Part shown: one piece after another, positions 13,246 to 21,942 of the stretch
How positions within the stretch are numbered: the stretch's first letter is position 1
How the letters are laid out: each line of letters starts with the position of its first letter
Assembly (NCBI GenBank): GCA_026386845.1
Contig: JAPLMW010000027.1
Coordinates: 1 to 43,343 of the forward strand
Source: Phycisphaerae bacterium
GTDB lineage: Bacteria > Planctomycetota > Phycisphaerae > Sedimentisphaerales > UBA12454
Length of the DNA: 43,343 nucleotides
Direction: 5' to 3'
The notes under the pieces: model-generated
Told to the model about the DNA's origin: nothing
The model's input: the letters and a program-made list of their open reading frames with translations, nothing else
Databases searched by the model: none
Program-made: the position numbers and the translations under genes

Positions 13246-13293
13246 CGTTGCCGTTCCCCTCGACTCTGCTCAGGACAGGCCGGCAACGGCTAA
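13246..13293 (+). repeat. CTAAA-tagged hairpin in the thioredoxin leader
   Basis: CGTTGCCG (13246-13253) pairs with CGGCAACG (13281-13288), followed by GCTAAAC. The loop (13257-13279) is a copy of the CCTCGACT...CTCAGGACAGG repeat, as in the hairpin at 1597-1645. Two repeat families are thus combined in one unit twice in the window. Confidence 0.75.
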
Positions 13294-13328
13294 ACCAAAC
13301 GGCCGGAAAATTAGAGAAAGGAATAAAA

Positions 13329-13658
13329 ATGGCAGCGAATTTAGTCGAACTGACCGATGCAGAATTTGATAATGTTGTGCATAACAGTTCAGAGCCGGTG
13401 CTGGTGGATTTCTGGGCGCCGTGGTGCGGCCCGTGCAAGATGATGGCGCCTGTCATAGTGGAGATTGCCAAAGAATATTCAGGTAAGGCAAAAATATGCA
13501 AACTGAATACCGATGACCATCATGAGGCGGCGATAGAATTCGGTATAAGCGCTATTCCCACCATGATTCTGTTTGACGGAGGCCAGATGAAAAAGAAATG
13601 GGTGGGTCTGGTGAAAAAAGAAGATATCGCCAACGCGATTGATGAATTGCTCGGGTAA
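13329..13658 (+). CDS. trxA: Thioredoxin
   Basis: A 109-residue thioredoxin with the classic active site WCGPC (Cys33 and Cys36) in VDFWAPWCGPCKMMAP and the cis-proline segment AIPTMILF. It reduces protein disulfides in the cytoplasm with electrons from thioredoxin reductase, which is not in the window. An open frame extends 81 bases upstream, but the ATG at 13329 has AAAGGA at the right distance and the normal thioredoxin N-terminus. The upstream codons would translate a repeat hairpin. It has its own promoter and is followed 60 nt later by aspS. Confidence 0.95.
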   Translation: MAANLVELTDAEFDNVVHNSSEPVLVDFWAPWCGPCKMMAPVIVEIAKEYSGKAKICKLNTDDHHEAAIEFGISAIPTMILFDGGQMKKKWVGLVKKEDIANAIDELLG

Positions 13659-13718
13659 ACTCCGTTTATCCGAAGAAAAGCGTAACAGATTATTTTTTTA
13701 GTTTTTCAGAGAAATTCC

Positions 13719-15509
13719 ATGCTCAAAAGAACTCATAGTTGCGGTCAATTGCGTGCCAGTGATACAGGCAAGAAGGTAAATCTCTGCGGGTGGGTCGATT
13801 CATACCGCGACCACGGCAACCTTGTTTTTATAGACCTTCGCGACAGATACGGTATAACGCAGCTCGTATTTAATCCGCAGTCGCAGCCGGAAATGCACAA
13901 ACTTTCGCGGCAGCTTCGCTGTGAATGGGTAATAGGCTCCAGCGGGACGGTGCGAATGAGAGGCGAGGGACTGACAAACCCCAAACTGCCGAGTGGCGAA
14001 ATTGAAATTATGATTGATAAACTTGAAATCCTCAACACCGCTGAGACGCCGCCATTCGAGATTTCCGAGGCGGAAAATGTGGACGAAGAACTGAGACTTA
14101 AATACCGCTATATCGATCTCAGGCGGCCCGAAGTGCAGGAACGGTTCAGGATTCGTCACAGGGTTACCAAGATAGCCCGTGACTTTTATGACAGCGAAGG
14201 CTTCTGGGAGATTGAAACGCCGTTCTTAGGCAAAAGCACCCCTGAAGGGGCGAGGGATTTTCTCGTGCCGAGCAGATTATGCAGCGGGTCTTTTTATGCG
14301 CTGCCGCAGTCGCCGCAGCTTTTCAAGCAGGTGCTGATGGTAAGCGGTATGGATAAATATTTTCAGATAGTCCGCTGCTTCAGGGATGAAGACCCAAGAG
14401 CGGACAGGCAGGCGGAGTTTACCCAGATAGATGTTGAGATGAGCTTTGTTCAAAGCGATGATGTGATTGACGTTAATGAACGGCTGGTCGCAAAGGTATT
14501 CAAAGAAATACTCGGCATTGAGGTGAAGACGCCGATAAGAAGAATGGATTATAAGCAGGCGATTGATGAATACGGTGTTGACAGGCCTGATATGCGATTT
14601 GAGATGAAGCTGAAAAATATTTCCGATATCGCGGCACAATGCCAATTCAAGGTTTTTAGCGATACTATAGCCAAAGGCGGCGTTGTAAAGGGCATTTGCG
14701 CGGTCGGCGGCGGGGTAAAGTTTTCGCGCAGCGATATAGAAAAGACTTTTACCGGTATAGTTACCGATTTCGGAGCGAAAGGTCTTGCGTGGTTCAAGGT
14801 AATTGTCGATGAACAGACTAAAAAAGCGGATTTATCGAGTAACCTCGCAAAATTTTTCACGCCGCAGCAGAGACAGCAGATAATTGAAAAGTTCGGCGCA
14901 AAACCCGATGATTTACTGCTGTTTATCGCTGATACACCTGCAGCGGCGAATAAGGCTCTTGCTCCGCTTAGAATAAAACTGGGCAGGGCGCTTGGATTGA
15001 TAGACGATAATCGTTATGAATTTGTCTGGGTTATGGACTTTCCGCTTTTTGAATGGAACGAAAAAGAGAACAGGTTTGATTCACTGCATCATCCGTTTAC
15101 GGCGCCTGTGCCGGAAGATATAGGGAAGCTCGATACCGACCCCGCTTCAATCAGGTCTCAGGCTTACGATATTGTCGTCAACGGCTCGGAAATCGGCGGC
15201 GGAAGTATTCGTATTCATCAGCCGCAGATTCAGGCAAAGGTTTTTGACCTGCTCAAGATTACACGAAAGCAGGCGGAAGACAGGTTCGGGTTTTTCCTGC
15301 AGGCACTCAAATACGGCGCTCCGCCGCACGGCGGCATCGCCTTCGGACTTGACCGGCTGATAATGCTGCTGACGAAAACGGATAATATCCGTGATGTTAT
15401 CGCATTTCCAAAAACGCAGAAGGGCCAGTGCCTTCTTACCGATGCGCCAAGCGGAGTTGAGCAGGCACAGCTTGATGAACTGAATCTCAGGGTCCAGACT
15501 CATCATTAG
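13719..15509 (+). CDS. aspS: Aspartyl-tRNA synthetase
   Basis: A 596-residue class II synthetase of the long bacterial type. The order is an N-terminal OB-fold anticodon-binding domain (about 1-110, starting RTHSCGQL), class II motif 1 around PEVQERFRIRHRV, motif 2 in FQIVRCFRDEDPRADRQAEF, a GAD insertion domain (about 290-420), and motif 3 in GIAFGLDRLIMLL. It charges tRNA-Asp, or tRNA-Asx if non-discriminating; the window has no gatCAB to decide. A short hairpin separates it from the following histidine kinase by 40 nt, so limited cotranscription is possible. Confidence 0.97.
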   Translation: MLKRTHSCGQLRASDTGKKVNLCGWVDSYRDHGNLVFIDLRDRYGITQLVFNPQSQPEMHKLSRQLRCEWVIGSSGTVRMRGEGLTNPKLPSGEIEIMIDKLEILNTAETPPFEISEAENVDEELRLKYRYIDLRRPEVQERFRIRHRVTKIARDFYDSEGFWEIETPFLGKSTPEGARDFLVPSRLCSGSFYALPQSPQLFKQVLMVSGMDKYFQIVRCFRDEDPRADRQAEFTQIDVEMSFVQSDDVIDVNERLVAKVFKEILGIEVKTPIRRMDYKQAIDEYGVDRPDMRFEMKLKNISDIAAQCQFKVFSDTIAKGGVVKGICAVGGGVKFSRSDIEKTFTGIVTDFGAKGLAWFKVIVDEQTKKADLSSNLAKFFTPQQRQQIIEKFGAKPDDLLLFIADTPAAANKALAPLRIKLGRALGLIDDNRYEFVWVMDFPLFEWNEKENRFDSLHHPFTAPVPEDIGKLDTDPASIRSQAYDIVVNGSEIGGGSIRIHQPQIQAKVFDLLKITRKQAEDRFGFFLQALKYGAPPHGGIAFGLDRLIMLLTKTDNIRDVIAFPKTQKGQCLLTDAPSGVEQAQLDELNLRVQTHH

Positions 15510-15521
15510 TATTTGGTTTAA

Positions 15522-15541
15522 CCCTGCCGTTTATGGCAGGG
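15522..15541 (+). repeat. Hairpin overlapping the histidine kinase ribosome-binding site
   Basis: CCCTGCC (15522-15528) pairs with GGCAGGG (15535-15541). The right arm and the bases after it (AGGGGG) are the Shine-Dalgarno candidate for the ATG at 15550. The stem resembles the CTAAA family (5' AACCCTGCC) but the tag is absent. Folding could reduce kinase translation. Confidence 0.6.
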
Positions 15542-15549
15542 GGTTCATT

Positions 15550-17160
15550 ATGAGAGAAATAATAAACAAATTCTGGCAGCTTTTGACAACTCTGCACCTG
15601 CGTCCCGTTTCTCTTGCCGGTAAATGCAGACTGCTGTTCGGTATAGCGATTCTGCTCGTTTTGACTCTTGCCCTGCTGATGCCGTATTTCTGGATGGGCA
15701 AACTGACAGAAAAAGCTGTTTTGGATTCCGGCAGGGCGGTAGTAAATACGGTCTATGAGAGGCATTTCAAAATTGGCGCCAAAGACGCAAACAGCACTAT
15801 TATGCTCGAAGAAAGCGGGGCGAGAAAAGAAGCTCAGCAGTCCAGCAGAGTAAAATGGCTCAGGTTTGACAAATCACAGCAGGAGTGGCAAAAACAGCTC
15901 TCAAAGAGGCAGAGAGAAACAATTGAGCAGATGGTCAAGCAGAACAAAAACAACGAGCTTGCCTGGGCGGGAAAAGTCGGGGGTTCCTCCGAGACTACGT
16001 ATATAAATCTTGTTCGCGCAAATAAAAAATGCCTTTCCTGCCACAGTGCCGAAGGTTCTGGGCCGGTTTTCAGCGTGGATGAGCCGGTTGGCGCGATTCT
16101 CGTGCAAATGCCCGGCAGAGAAACCAGCAGGACGGCGCTTTTAAACAGGATTTGTATTTTAGCTGCCGGTATTTTTGCCGGCGCCGGCGCAATCGTCGCA
16201 TTTTATATAATCGCTCAACGGATAATTCTAAGCCCCATCAGACAATTGCGCGGAATCGTTGATAACGTTTCGCAGGGCAATCTCGATGTCCGCAGCGGCG
16301 TTAAAACAAAAGATGAATTTGAAAAACTCGGCGACGCACTCAATACAATGCTCAATAATCTGGTCGAAGGCCAGGAAAAGCTTCGTCAGGCAAACAAACA
16401 ACTCGACGCCAAAATCACGGAGCTTTCGGAAAGCAACATAGAGCTTTTCAAAGCGAACAAACTCAAAGGCGAATTTCTCGCGAATATGTCGCACGAGTTC
16501 CGAACGCCTTTAAACGCTATTCTGGGGTTTGCAGAGATTTTGCGTGAAAAGGGCACCGAGGACGCGGCAAAAAGCAAACGTTATGCCGAGAACATTATGA
16601 CCAGCGGCAAAAGTCTTCTTAATATGATTAACGACCTGCTTGAGCTTGCAAAAGCCGAGGCTGGAAAAATAGAACTGCATATCGAAAAAACCAACATACA
16701 GGAATTGTGCCGGGGTCTTATGGCGTTTTTTTCGCCTTTGACGGAAAAACAGCAGCTAAAAGTGCGCCTGACTATCGATGAAAATATACCCCTGATAAAA
16801 ACCGACGCGGGTAAGGTTCAGCAAATTCTGTATAATCTGCTCAGCAACGCCGTCAAGTTTACGCCGGAGAACGGCAAAATCGAAATAAAGGCGTTTCTGC
16901 CCGACGAGAAGACCGTAAGAATTTCCGTTTCAGATACCGGACCGGGAATCGCCGAGACCGACAAGGAGAAGATTTTTGAAAAGTTCCGGCAGCTCGACGG
17001 CTCTTTGACGAGAAACCAGAGCGGCACAGGTCTGGGTCTTGCCATAAGTATGGAGCTTGCCAAACTGCTTTCCGGCACAATCGGACTCGAAAGCACGCTC
17101 GGCGAAGGCGCTGCCTTCTGGCTCGATTTGCCGATTATCAGAGCCGATGAATCACAATGA
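15550..17160 (+). CDS. Membrane sensor histidine kinase with CxxCH (DUF3365-like) domain
   Basis: A 536-residue kinase. It has a first membrane helix (about 27-49), then an extracytoplasmic domain of ~145 residues ending in CLSCH (Cys161, Cys164, His165). CxxCH is the covalent heme c motif, as in DUF3365/Tll0287-like sensors. A second membrane helix (about 200-223), a HAMP linker (about 224-275), a coiled coil, the HisKA domain with MSHEFRTPLNAILG (phospho-acceptor His315) and a full ATPase domain follow (NLLSNAVKF, DTGPGIAETDKEKIFEKF, GTGLGLA). It probably senses redox state, oxygen or NO through heme. No response regulator is adjacent: the stop codon overlaps the priA start (ATGA). It is therefore an orphan kinase in a housekeeping operon. 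Confidence 0.93.
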   Translation: MREIINKFWQLLTTLHLRPVSLAGKCRLLFGIAILLVLTLALLMPYFWMGKLTEKAVLDSGRAVVNTVYERHFKIGAKDANSTIMLEESGARKEAQQSSRVKWLRFDKSQQEWQKQLSKRQRETIEQMVKQNKNNELAWAGKVGGSSETTYINLVRANKKCLSCHSAEGSGPVFSVDEPVGAILVQMPGRETSRTALLNRICILAAGIFAGAGAIVAFYIIAQRIILSPIRQLRGIVDNVSQGNLDVRSGVKTKDEFEKLGDALNTMLNNLVEGQEKLRQANKQLDAKITELSESNIELFKANKLKGEFLANMSHEFRTPLNAILGFAEILREKGTEDAAKSKRYAENIMTSGKSLLNMINDLLELAKAEAGKIELHIEKTNIQELCRGLMAFFSPLTEKQQLKVRLTIDENIPLIKTDAGKVQQILYNLLSNAVKFTPENGKIEIKAFLPDEKTVRISVSDTGPGIAETDKEKIFEKFRQLDGSLTRNQSGTGLGLAISMELAKLLSGTIGLESTLGEGAAFWLDLPIIRADESQ

Positions 17161-19511
17161 TGTTGTCCTCCACGGATAATCTGTTCGACATTTCAGAAAA
17201 CAAAGATATTTCCTGCGGCAAAATCGTAACCGTTGCTCCCGATACCGGCGTTGATAATGTTTTTGATTATCTTCTGCCGGACAAATTAGGCGATGTTCAG
17301 CCGGGCCGGCGGGTCGAAGTGCCTTTCGGCAGAGCAGATAAACTTACAACGGCGTTCTGTGTAGAGGTAAAAAACGCCGAAACCTGCAAAATACCAAAAA
17401 GAAAACTGAAATTTGTAAAAAAGATACTCGATACAGAGCCTCTGCTCGACGCCAGATTGCTTGAATTCGGCAAATGGATAAGCGATTTCTACGTCTGTCC
17501 ATTAGGGCAGGTCTTGAGCGCAATGATTCCTGCCGCCGTCAAGAAAAGTGCAGGCGTAAAAAAACTTAAGCACGCATATCTGGCAATCGATGAAGAAAAA
17601 ACCGATAAACTCCGCGGCAAAAAACAAAAACAGATTGTCCAGGCCTTAAAAGAGGCAAACGCCTTTAATGCCGAATCTGCAGTTGAATTGAAAAATTTTC
17701 TGGAGCAGTTAAACATCGGCATTTCGCCTTTGAACAAACTTGTTCAGGCAGGCATTATCAAACTAACAAGCCGAACATTTACAAAAGAACTGCCGGTTGT
17801 TCCGGAAGGATTATTATTAAAAACAGCCGAAGTGATATTAAATGACGACCAGCAGAAAGTCATGGCCGAGATTGAGAGCAGAATAAATTCCAATAATTTT
17901 TCCGTTGTGCTTCTGCACGGCGTAACTGACAGCGGCAAAACCGAGGTATATATCAGGGCGATTGAGAAGGCTGTCGAAAAAGGCAAGAGCGCGATAGTGC
18001 TTTTGCCTGAAATCGCGCTGACCGCCCAGACTGTTCAGCGTTTCAGCAGCAGGTTTAAAAATATCGCCGTGATGCATTCGCAGCTTACCGCTTCGCAGCG
18101 AAATGCGCAATGGCAGAAGATTAAAACCACATCGCCGATAGTCGTCATAGGCGCAAGAAGCGCAATCTTCGCGCCGGTTGAAAATCCCGGAATAATCGTA
18201 GTCGATGAAGAGCACGAGCCGAGCTACAAACAGGATATGGTGCCGAGATATAACGGCAGGGACGCTGCTATTAAACTGTCGCAAATGGCAAATGCCGTCT
18301 GTGTGCTGGGAAGCGCAACTCCTTCGCTTGAAACACTTTATAACTGCAAGGCAAAAAAACATTTTACGCGGCTGACTTTGCCGAATCGCGTGATGAGCCT
18401 GGCGAAGCCCGAAATGAAAATCATTGATATGGCACAGCAGCATTTCCGCTCCGGCGGACAAGGTGAAAGTCACGGCGTAAATCTCATCAGTTCCGAACTG
18501 CTGGCTGCACTGATGCAAACTTTGCGAAACAAAGAGCAGGCAATTCTGCTGCTGAATCGCAGAGGCTACAGCAATTTTATATACTGCCCGAGCTGCAAAT
18601 ATACGCTCAAGTGCAAAAACTGCGATGTAACTTTGACTTTTCACAGGCCTGAAAAACCTCAGCAGCCGACGGAATTGAAAAATAAACTTAAAGGCGGCTT
18701 TGCGATGTGCCATTACTGCCTTTCGCAAACGCTTGTGCCGAGGAATTGTCCGCTCTGCGGCAAAGGGGTTACGATGTTCGGCCTCGGTTCGCAGCGGCTC
18801 GAAGACGAGCTTAAAACGAAACTCCCTGATGCCTGTGTTGTCAGGGTTGACAGTGATTCGATGCAGCATCACGATTATTACCGGCTGCTGACGGATTTCG
18901 ATGCGGGCAGAATCGACATTCTGGCAGGCACACAGATACTTGCCAAGGGACTGCATTTCCCGAATGTTACACTTGTTGGGATAATAAGCGCAGATACATC
19001 GCTGCAGCTTCCGGATTTCCGGGCGAATGAGCGCACATATCAGCTTATCTGTCAGGTCGCAGGCAGGGCGGGCAGAAGCAGCAAAGGCGGCACAGTTTAT
19101 ATTCAGACATTTTTGCCGAACCAGCCGGCGATTAAATTTGCGGTTAACGATGATTTTGAAGGCTTCATAAAAGAAGAACTAAAACACAGGCAGGCCTGTC
19201 TGCTGCCGCCGTTCGGCAGGGTGGCTCTGGTGCGAATGAGAGATGTAAAATACGACCGATTGACAAAAGCCGCCGATGATATCGCTCAGCAGCTAAACAA
19301 TATTATTTCTTCGCATCGGCTGGATATAAAACTTACCGGGCCGATGCCGGCGGTTATCGGGCGTATTCAGCGTTTTCACAGGATGCAGATTATTCTGCGG
19401 ACTGGCAATCCCAATAATTTTGCGGAGCTTTTCAGGATATTTCGCCGGCTCAAACCGCCGATATCTACCGTCCAGGTGCAGGTTGACGTTGACCCGGTGA
19501 ATTTATTGTAG
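17157..19511 (+). CDS. priA: Primosomal replication restart helicase PriA
   Basis: A 784-residue PriA, which reloads the replisome at collapsed forks. The order is an N-terminal DNA-binding domain (DNVFDYLLPD...GRRVEVPFG), the helicase domain with Walker A GVTDSGKT (residues 255-262; most PriA have GSGKT, here DSGKT) and Walker B DEEH (350-353). GSATPSLE follows, then the zinc-binding insertion with paired Cys (CPSCKYTLKCKNC and CHYC...CPLC), and the C-terminal helicase motifs ending QVAGRAGR. The start overlaps the histidine kinase stop; a second in-frame ATG follows at once. The coupling means its expression follows the kinase. tRNA-Pro with its own promoter lies downstream. Confidence 0.96.
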   Translation: MMLSSTDNLFDISENKDISCGKIVTVAPDTGVDNVFDYLLPDKLGDVQPGRRVEVPFGRADKLTTAFCVEVKNAETCKIPKRKLKFVKKILDTEPLLDARLLEFGKWISDFYVCPLGQVLSAMIPAAVKKSAGVKKLKHAYLAIDEEKTDKLRGKKQKQIVQALKEANAFNAESAVELKNFLEQLNIGISPLNKLVQAGIIKLTSRTFTKELPVVPEGLLLKTAEVILNDDQQKVMAEIESRINSNNFSVVLLHGVTDSGKTEVYIRAIEKAVEKGKSAIVLLPEIALTAQTVQRFSSRFKNIAVMHSQLTASQRNAQWQKIKTTSPIVVIGARSAIFAPVENPGIIVVDEEHEPSYKQDMVPRYNGRDAAIKLSQMANAVCVLGSATPSLETLYNCKAKKHFTRLTLPNRVMSLAKPEMKIIDMAQQHFRSGGQGESHGVNLISSELLAALMQTLRNKEQAILLLNRRGYSNFIYCPSCKYTLKCKNCDVTLTFHRPEKPQQPTELKNKLKGGFAMCHYCLSQTLVPRNCPLCGKGVTMFGLGSQRLEDELKTKLPDACVVRVDSDSMQHHDYYRLLTDFDAGRIDILAGTQILAKGLHFPNVTLVGIISADTSLQLPDFRANERTYQLICQVAGRAGRSSKGGTVYIQTFLPNQPAIKFAVNDDFEGFIKEELKHRQACLLPPFGRVALVRMRDVKYDRLTKAADDIAQQLNNIISSHRLDIKLTGPMPAVIGRIQRFHRMQIILRTGNPNNFAELFRIFRRLKPPISTVQVQVDVDPVNLL

Positions 19512-19512
19512 G

Positions 19513-19541
19513 TTGCAAAAGGAAATAAAATTTTGTAGAAT
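19513..19541 (+). promoter_or_regulatory. Promoter of tRNA-Pro
   Basis: TTGCAA (19513-19518) and TAGAAT (19536-19541) are 17 nt apart, with the predicted start about 5 nt before the tRNA. It begins immediately after the priA stop codon. Confidence 0.65.
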
Positions 19542-19552
19542 AGTAGTTTTCG

Positions 19553-19627
19553 CGGGGCGTAGCTCAGCTTGGCTAGAGCGCTTGGTTCGGGACCAAGAGG
19601 CCGGAGGTTCAAATCCTCTCGCCCCGA
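19553..19627 (+). tRNA. tRNA-Pro (anticodon CGG)
   Basis: The 75-nt sequence starts CGGGGCGTAGCTCAG and ends CGCCCCG plus A. The anticodon stem CTTGG/CCAAG holds TTCGGGA, giving anticodon CGG for CCG codons. The first acceptor base is C, as usual for bacterial tRNA-Pro. No CCA is encoded. It is convergent with aroDE, whose stop lies 24 nt away. Confidence 0.96.
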
Positions 19628-19650
19628 TTTGCCGAGGAACAAAATCCCGA

Positions 19651-21207
19651 TTATTTTTCTCCGAGAGCCTTAAATGTTGCCTGATGCAGGATTTCCATCG
19701 GACAGTCTTTATGTGTGAAAAGTTTAAACTGCTCGGCGGCCTGATTGATAAACATCTCGGCGCCGCTGACGGTTTTCGCGCCGGCCTGTTTGGCCTGCTT
19801 TAAGAGCAAAGTTTGGAGCGGATTATAGACCGTATCAAACACAATCATATCTTTCCTAAGGCACTTTACCGGCAGAGGACTTGCATCGGCGTTGGGAGAC
19901 ATTCCGATACTTGTGCAGTTAATCACAATCTGAGCATCCATTTTCTCGATGTCTTCCAGGCCGGCCGAATGGCAGCCAAATTCAGAAGCGAGACTGTGTG
20001 CTTTCGAGACGGTGCGATTATATATCGTAACCTTCGCGCCTACATCGACAAGGCCTGCGATAATCGCCCTTGCCGCTCCGCCTGCTCCGATAACAGCAAC
20101 GATTTTGCTGTGAAGTTGTTTTCTTTTTATTCCCATCACTTGTGTCAATGCGTCCATCGCACCGGCATAATCCGAGTTGTAGCCGGTTATTCTCTCGTTG
20201 AGTCCGATGGTCAACGTATTGACCGCGCCGATTTTTACAGCCAAAGGCTCGATATATTCGCCCTTTGCCCTTGCGTATTCGAGGGCGCTGGTTTTGTGCG
20301 GGATTGTTACGCTAAAGCCCCTGAAATCAAGCCACGGTCTTGTGGTAATATTGTCGAGAAATTCGTTAAATTCCATCTGGCCGCCCGCGACCCAAAGAGG
20401 CAGATAAACCCTATTCATTTTTTCCGCCTCGAAACAGGCGTTTAAAACATCGGGACTTATCGAATGTCCCACAGGGTCGGCGATTACGCCGAAAAGTTCG
20501 GTTTTGCTGTTTATAATATCGAACCGATACAGTTTTTTCATTTTTTCTATTGTCAACTGACCCTGTGCGGTAGTCTGGTTTTCTTCTACGCTTGCGAAGG
20601 TCAGAAACGCATCGAGTTTTTTCGCGATAATTCTGCTGATAATACCCGCAGGCCCCATACAGATTGCGATTGCCTTATTACCATATTTTTTAAGGATGTC
20701 GAACGCTGTGAAGCAATCGTTTATATGATTGGCCTGGTATGCGGTTTTGGCAATAGCCGCCGGGAAAGCAGCAAACATCTTTTCATAAATACTGTCTAAA
20801 TCTTCAAATGCCCCGTTAAAATTGTGTGCCGAAAGTATCAATTTTGTTTTAGAGGCGGCTGATAGTGCTTTTTGGATTGCTTCGCCAAAATCTTTTTTTG
20901 TGAAATTCGCATATTCACAGTCGATGAAATCCGCGCCGAGTTTTATCGCTTCAGTCAGAATCTGGCCGCGAACAGCAGGAGATAAATTATTCTGTCCGCC
21001 CTGTGCGGTATCTCTGCAGGTAACAATTAACGGCAGGGCAGTCTTTTTAGCAAATGCGATTAATTCTCTCAGTTTGTCGGTATTAAGTGCTTCGATGTAG
21101 TCTGTCCGCAGTTCGAGCATTTCAGCGCCGGTTTTAACGGCTGCTGTTATCTGCTCTTTGCAGCTTGTTAAATCCTTTCCCGATATTGGAATCGTAAGAT
21201 ATGTCAT
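19651..21207 (-). CDS. aroDE: Bifunctional 3-dehydroquinate dehydratase / shikimate dehydrogenase
   Basis: A 518-residue fusion of two successive shikimate-pathway enzymes. Residues ~1-225 are a type I dehydroquinate dehydratase: TGAEMLELRTDYI, the His of LILSAHNFNG, and the Schiff-base Lys in AIAKTAYQAN. Residues ~240-518 are NADP-dependent shikimate dehydrogenase: FGVIADPVGHSISP, the catalytic Lys/Asp pair in SVTIPHKTSA and GYNSDYAGA, and the nucleotide-binding GAGGAARA. This order is also found in chlamydiae and plants. The product channels dehydroquinate to shikimate for aromatic amino acids. It follows a small LeuA-like gene by 26 nt on the same strand and shares its promoter. Confidence 0.96.
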   Translation of the reverse strand: MTYLTIPISGKDLTSCKEQITAAVKTGAEMLELRTDYIEALNTDKLRELIAFAKKTALPLIVTCRDTAQGGQNNLSPAVRGQILTEAIKLGADFIDCEYANFTKKDFGEAIQKALSAASKTKLILSAHNFNGAFEDLDSIYEKMFAAFPAAIAKTAYQANHINDCFTAFDILKKYGNKAIAICMGPAGIISRIIAKKLDAFLTFASVEENQTTAQGQLTIEKMKKLYRFDIINSKTELFGVIADPVGHSISPDVLNACFEAEKMNRVYLPLWVAGGQMEFNEFLDNITTRPWLDFRGFSVTIPHKTSALEYARAKGEYIEPLAVKIGAVNTLTIGLNERITGYNSDYAGAMDALTQVMGIKRKQLHSKIVAVIGAGGAARAIIAGLVDVGAKVTIYNRTVSKAHSLASEFGCHSAGLEDIEKMDAQIVINCTSIGMSPNADASPLPVKCLRKDMIVFDTVYNPLQTLLLKQAKQAGAKTVSGAEMFINQAAEQFKLFTHKDCPMEILHQATFKALGEK

Positions 21208-21233
21208 AGTATTAACCCAAAACTCAAAACTTC

Positions 21234-21815
21234 CTATTCCATCTGCTGTAAGATTCTGTCTATTACGATATTTATCGCTATAAGATATGCCTTTGCCGTT
21301 GCTTCGAGCATATCAATCGAGCAGGCCTTAACCCTGACCTGCCTGTTATGATATTCGACTGTCATACTTGCCTGTCCGAGGGAATTTGCGCCGCTGCCGA
21401 TGGTATCAAAGCTGAAGTCCTTCAGGAAGACCCTTATACCTGTTGCCTGGTTGATTGCCGAGCATATCGCATCGGTAGAACTGTAGCCGGCCGCTTCGGA
21501 GGTTATTTTTTCGCCGTCCGGAGTTTTGAGCGCTACTGTTACCGCAGGCAGGACGGTCGGTCCGATAGTGATTTTAAGCGAGACGAGGTCCCATCCTTTT
21601 TGAGGCTGAATATGGACTTCCTCGGCAATAGCCGCGATTTCCTCGGTAAAGATTATTGCTTTCAGCTCATAGAGGTCATTAATCCGCTGATAAACCTGTT
21701 CGAACTGTTTATCCGTAAGCTCTTTGCCCGTCGCCGCAATCTGAGCGTGCACAATTTCACGAACCGGCGGATTATTGCCGTCAAATACCGGATTGTCTGG
21801 ATTCTGCAAAATCAT
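21234..21815 (-). CDS. Stand-alone LeuA-type allosteric domain protein
   Basis: A 193-residue protein matching only the C-terminal part of 2-isopropylmalate or citramalate synthase. The helical subdomain comes first (GKELTDKQFEQVYQRINDLYELKA). The LeuA dimerisation/regulatory domain follows (about 75-190: WDLVSLKITIGPTVLPAVTVAL, DAICSAINQATGI, LGQASMTVEY, ATAKAYLIAIN). The TIM-barrel catalytic domain is absent, and nothing homologous precedes it; ribF starts divergently 128 bp away. It is intact and frame-clean, so it looks like a functional separate regulatory subunit or binding protein rather than a dead remnant. It is probably transcribed with aroDE. Leucine or another branched metabolite would be the expected ligand (family knowledge; not shown). 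Confidence 0.85.
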   Translation of the reverse strand: MILQNPDNPVFDGNNPPVREIVHAQIAATGKELTDKQFEQVYQRINDLYELKAIIFTEEIAAIAEEVHIQPQKGWDLVSLKITIGPTVLPAVTVALKTPDGEKITSEAAGYSSTDAICSAINQATGIRVFLKDFSFDTIGSGANSLGQASMTVEYHNRQVRVKACSIDMLEATAKAYLIAINIVIDRILQQME

Positions 21816-21832
21816 CCTTGAAATCTCGAATT

Positions 21833-21862
21833 ATCATACAATCTATCAGAAAAAATCTACAA
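21833..21862 (-). promoter_or_regulatory. Putative promoter of the LeuA-domain/aroDE operon
   Basis: On the minus strand TTGTAG (21857-21862) and TATGAT (21833-21838) are 18 nt apart, about 18 nt before the ATG at 21815. The leader would be very short. Confidence 0.4.
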
Positions 21863-21904
21863 TTGCGACTAAAAAACTCCATCTTTTTGGTGTTCTTAAA
21901 TTTC

Positions 21905-21933
21905 TTGCACGGATTGCCTTTCAGCCGTAAAAT
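21905..21933 (+). promoter_or_regulatory. Putative promoter of ribF
   Basis: TTGCAC (21905-21910) and TAAAAT (21928-21933) are 17 nt apart. The predicted RNA start (~21940) is nearly at the ATG at 21943, suggesting a leaderless message; no Shine-Dalgarno sequence is present. Confidence 0.45.
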
Positions 21934-21942
21934 GGACTTATA

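Noticed and set aside
17838-18956. 372-codon frame antisense to priA
   Set aside because: Mirror of the priA reading frame in GC-biased codons; no protein motif and no promoter.
19813-20445. 210-codon frame antisense to aroDE
   Set aside because: Overlaps fully a conserved two-enzyme gene; no family features.
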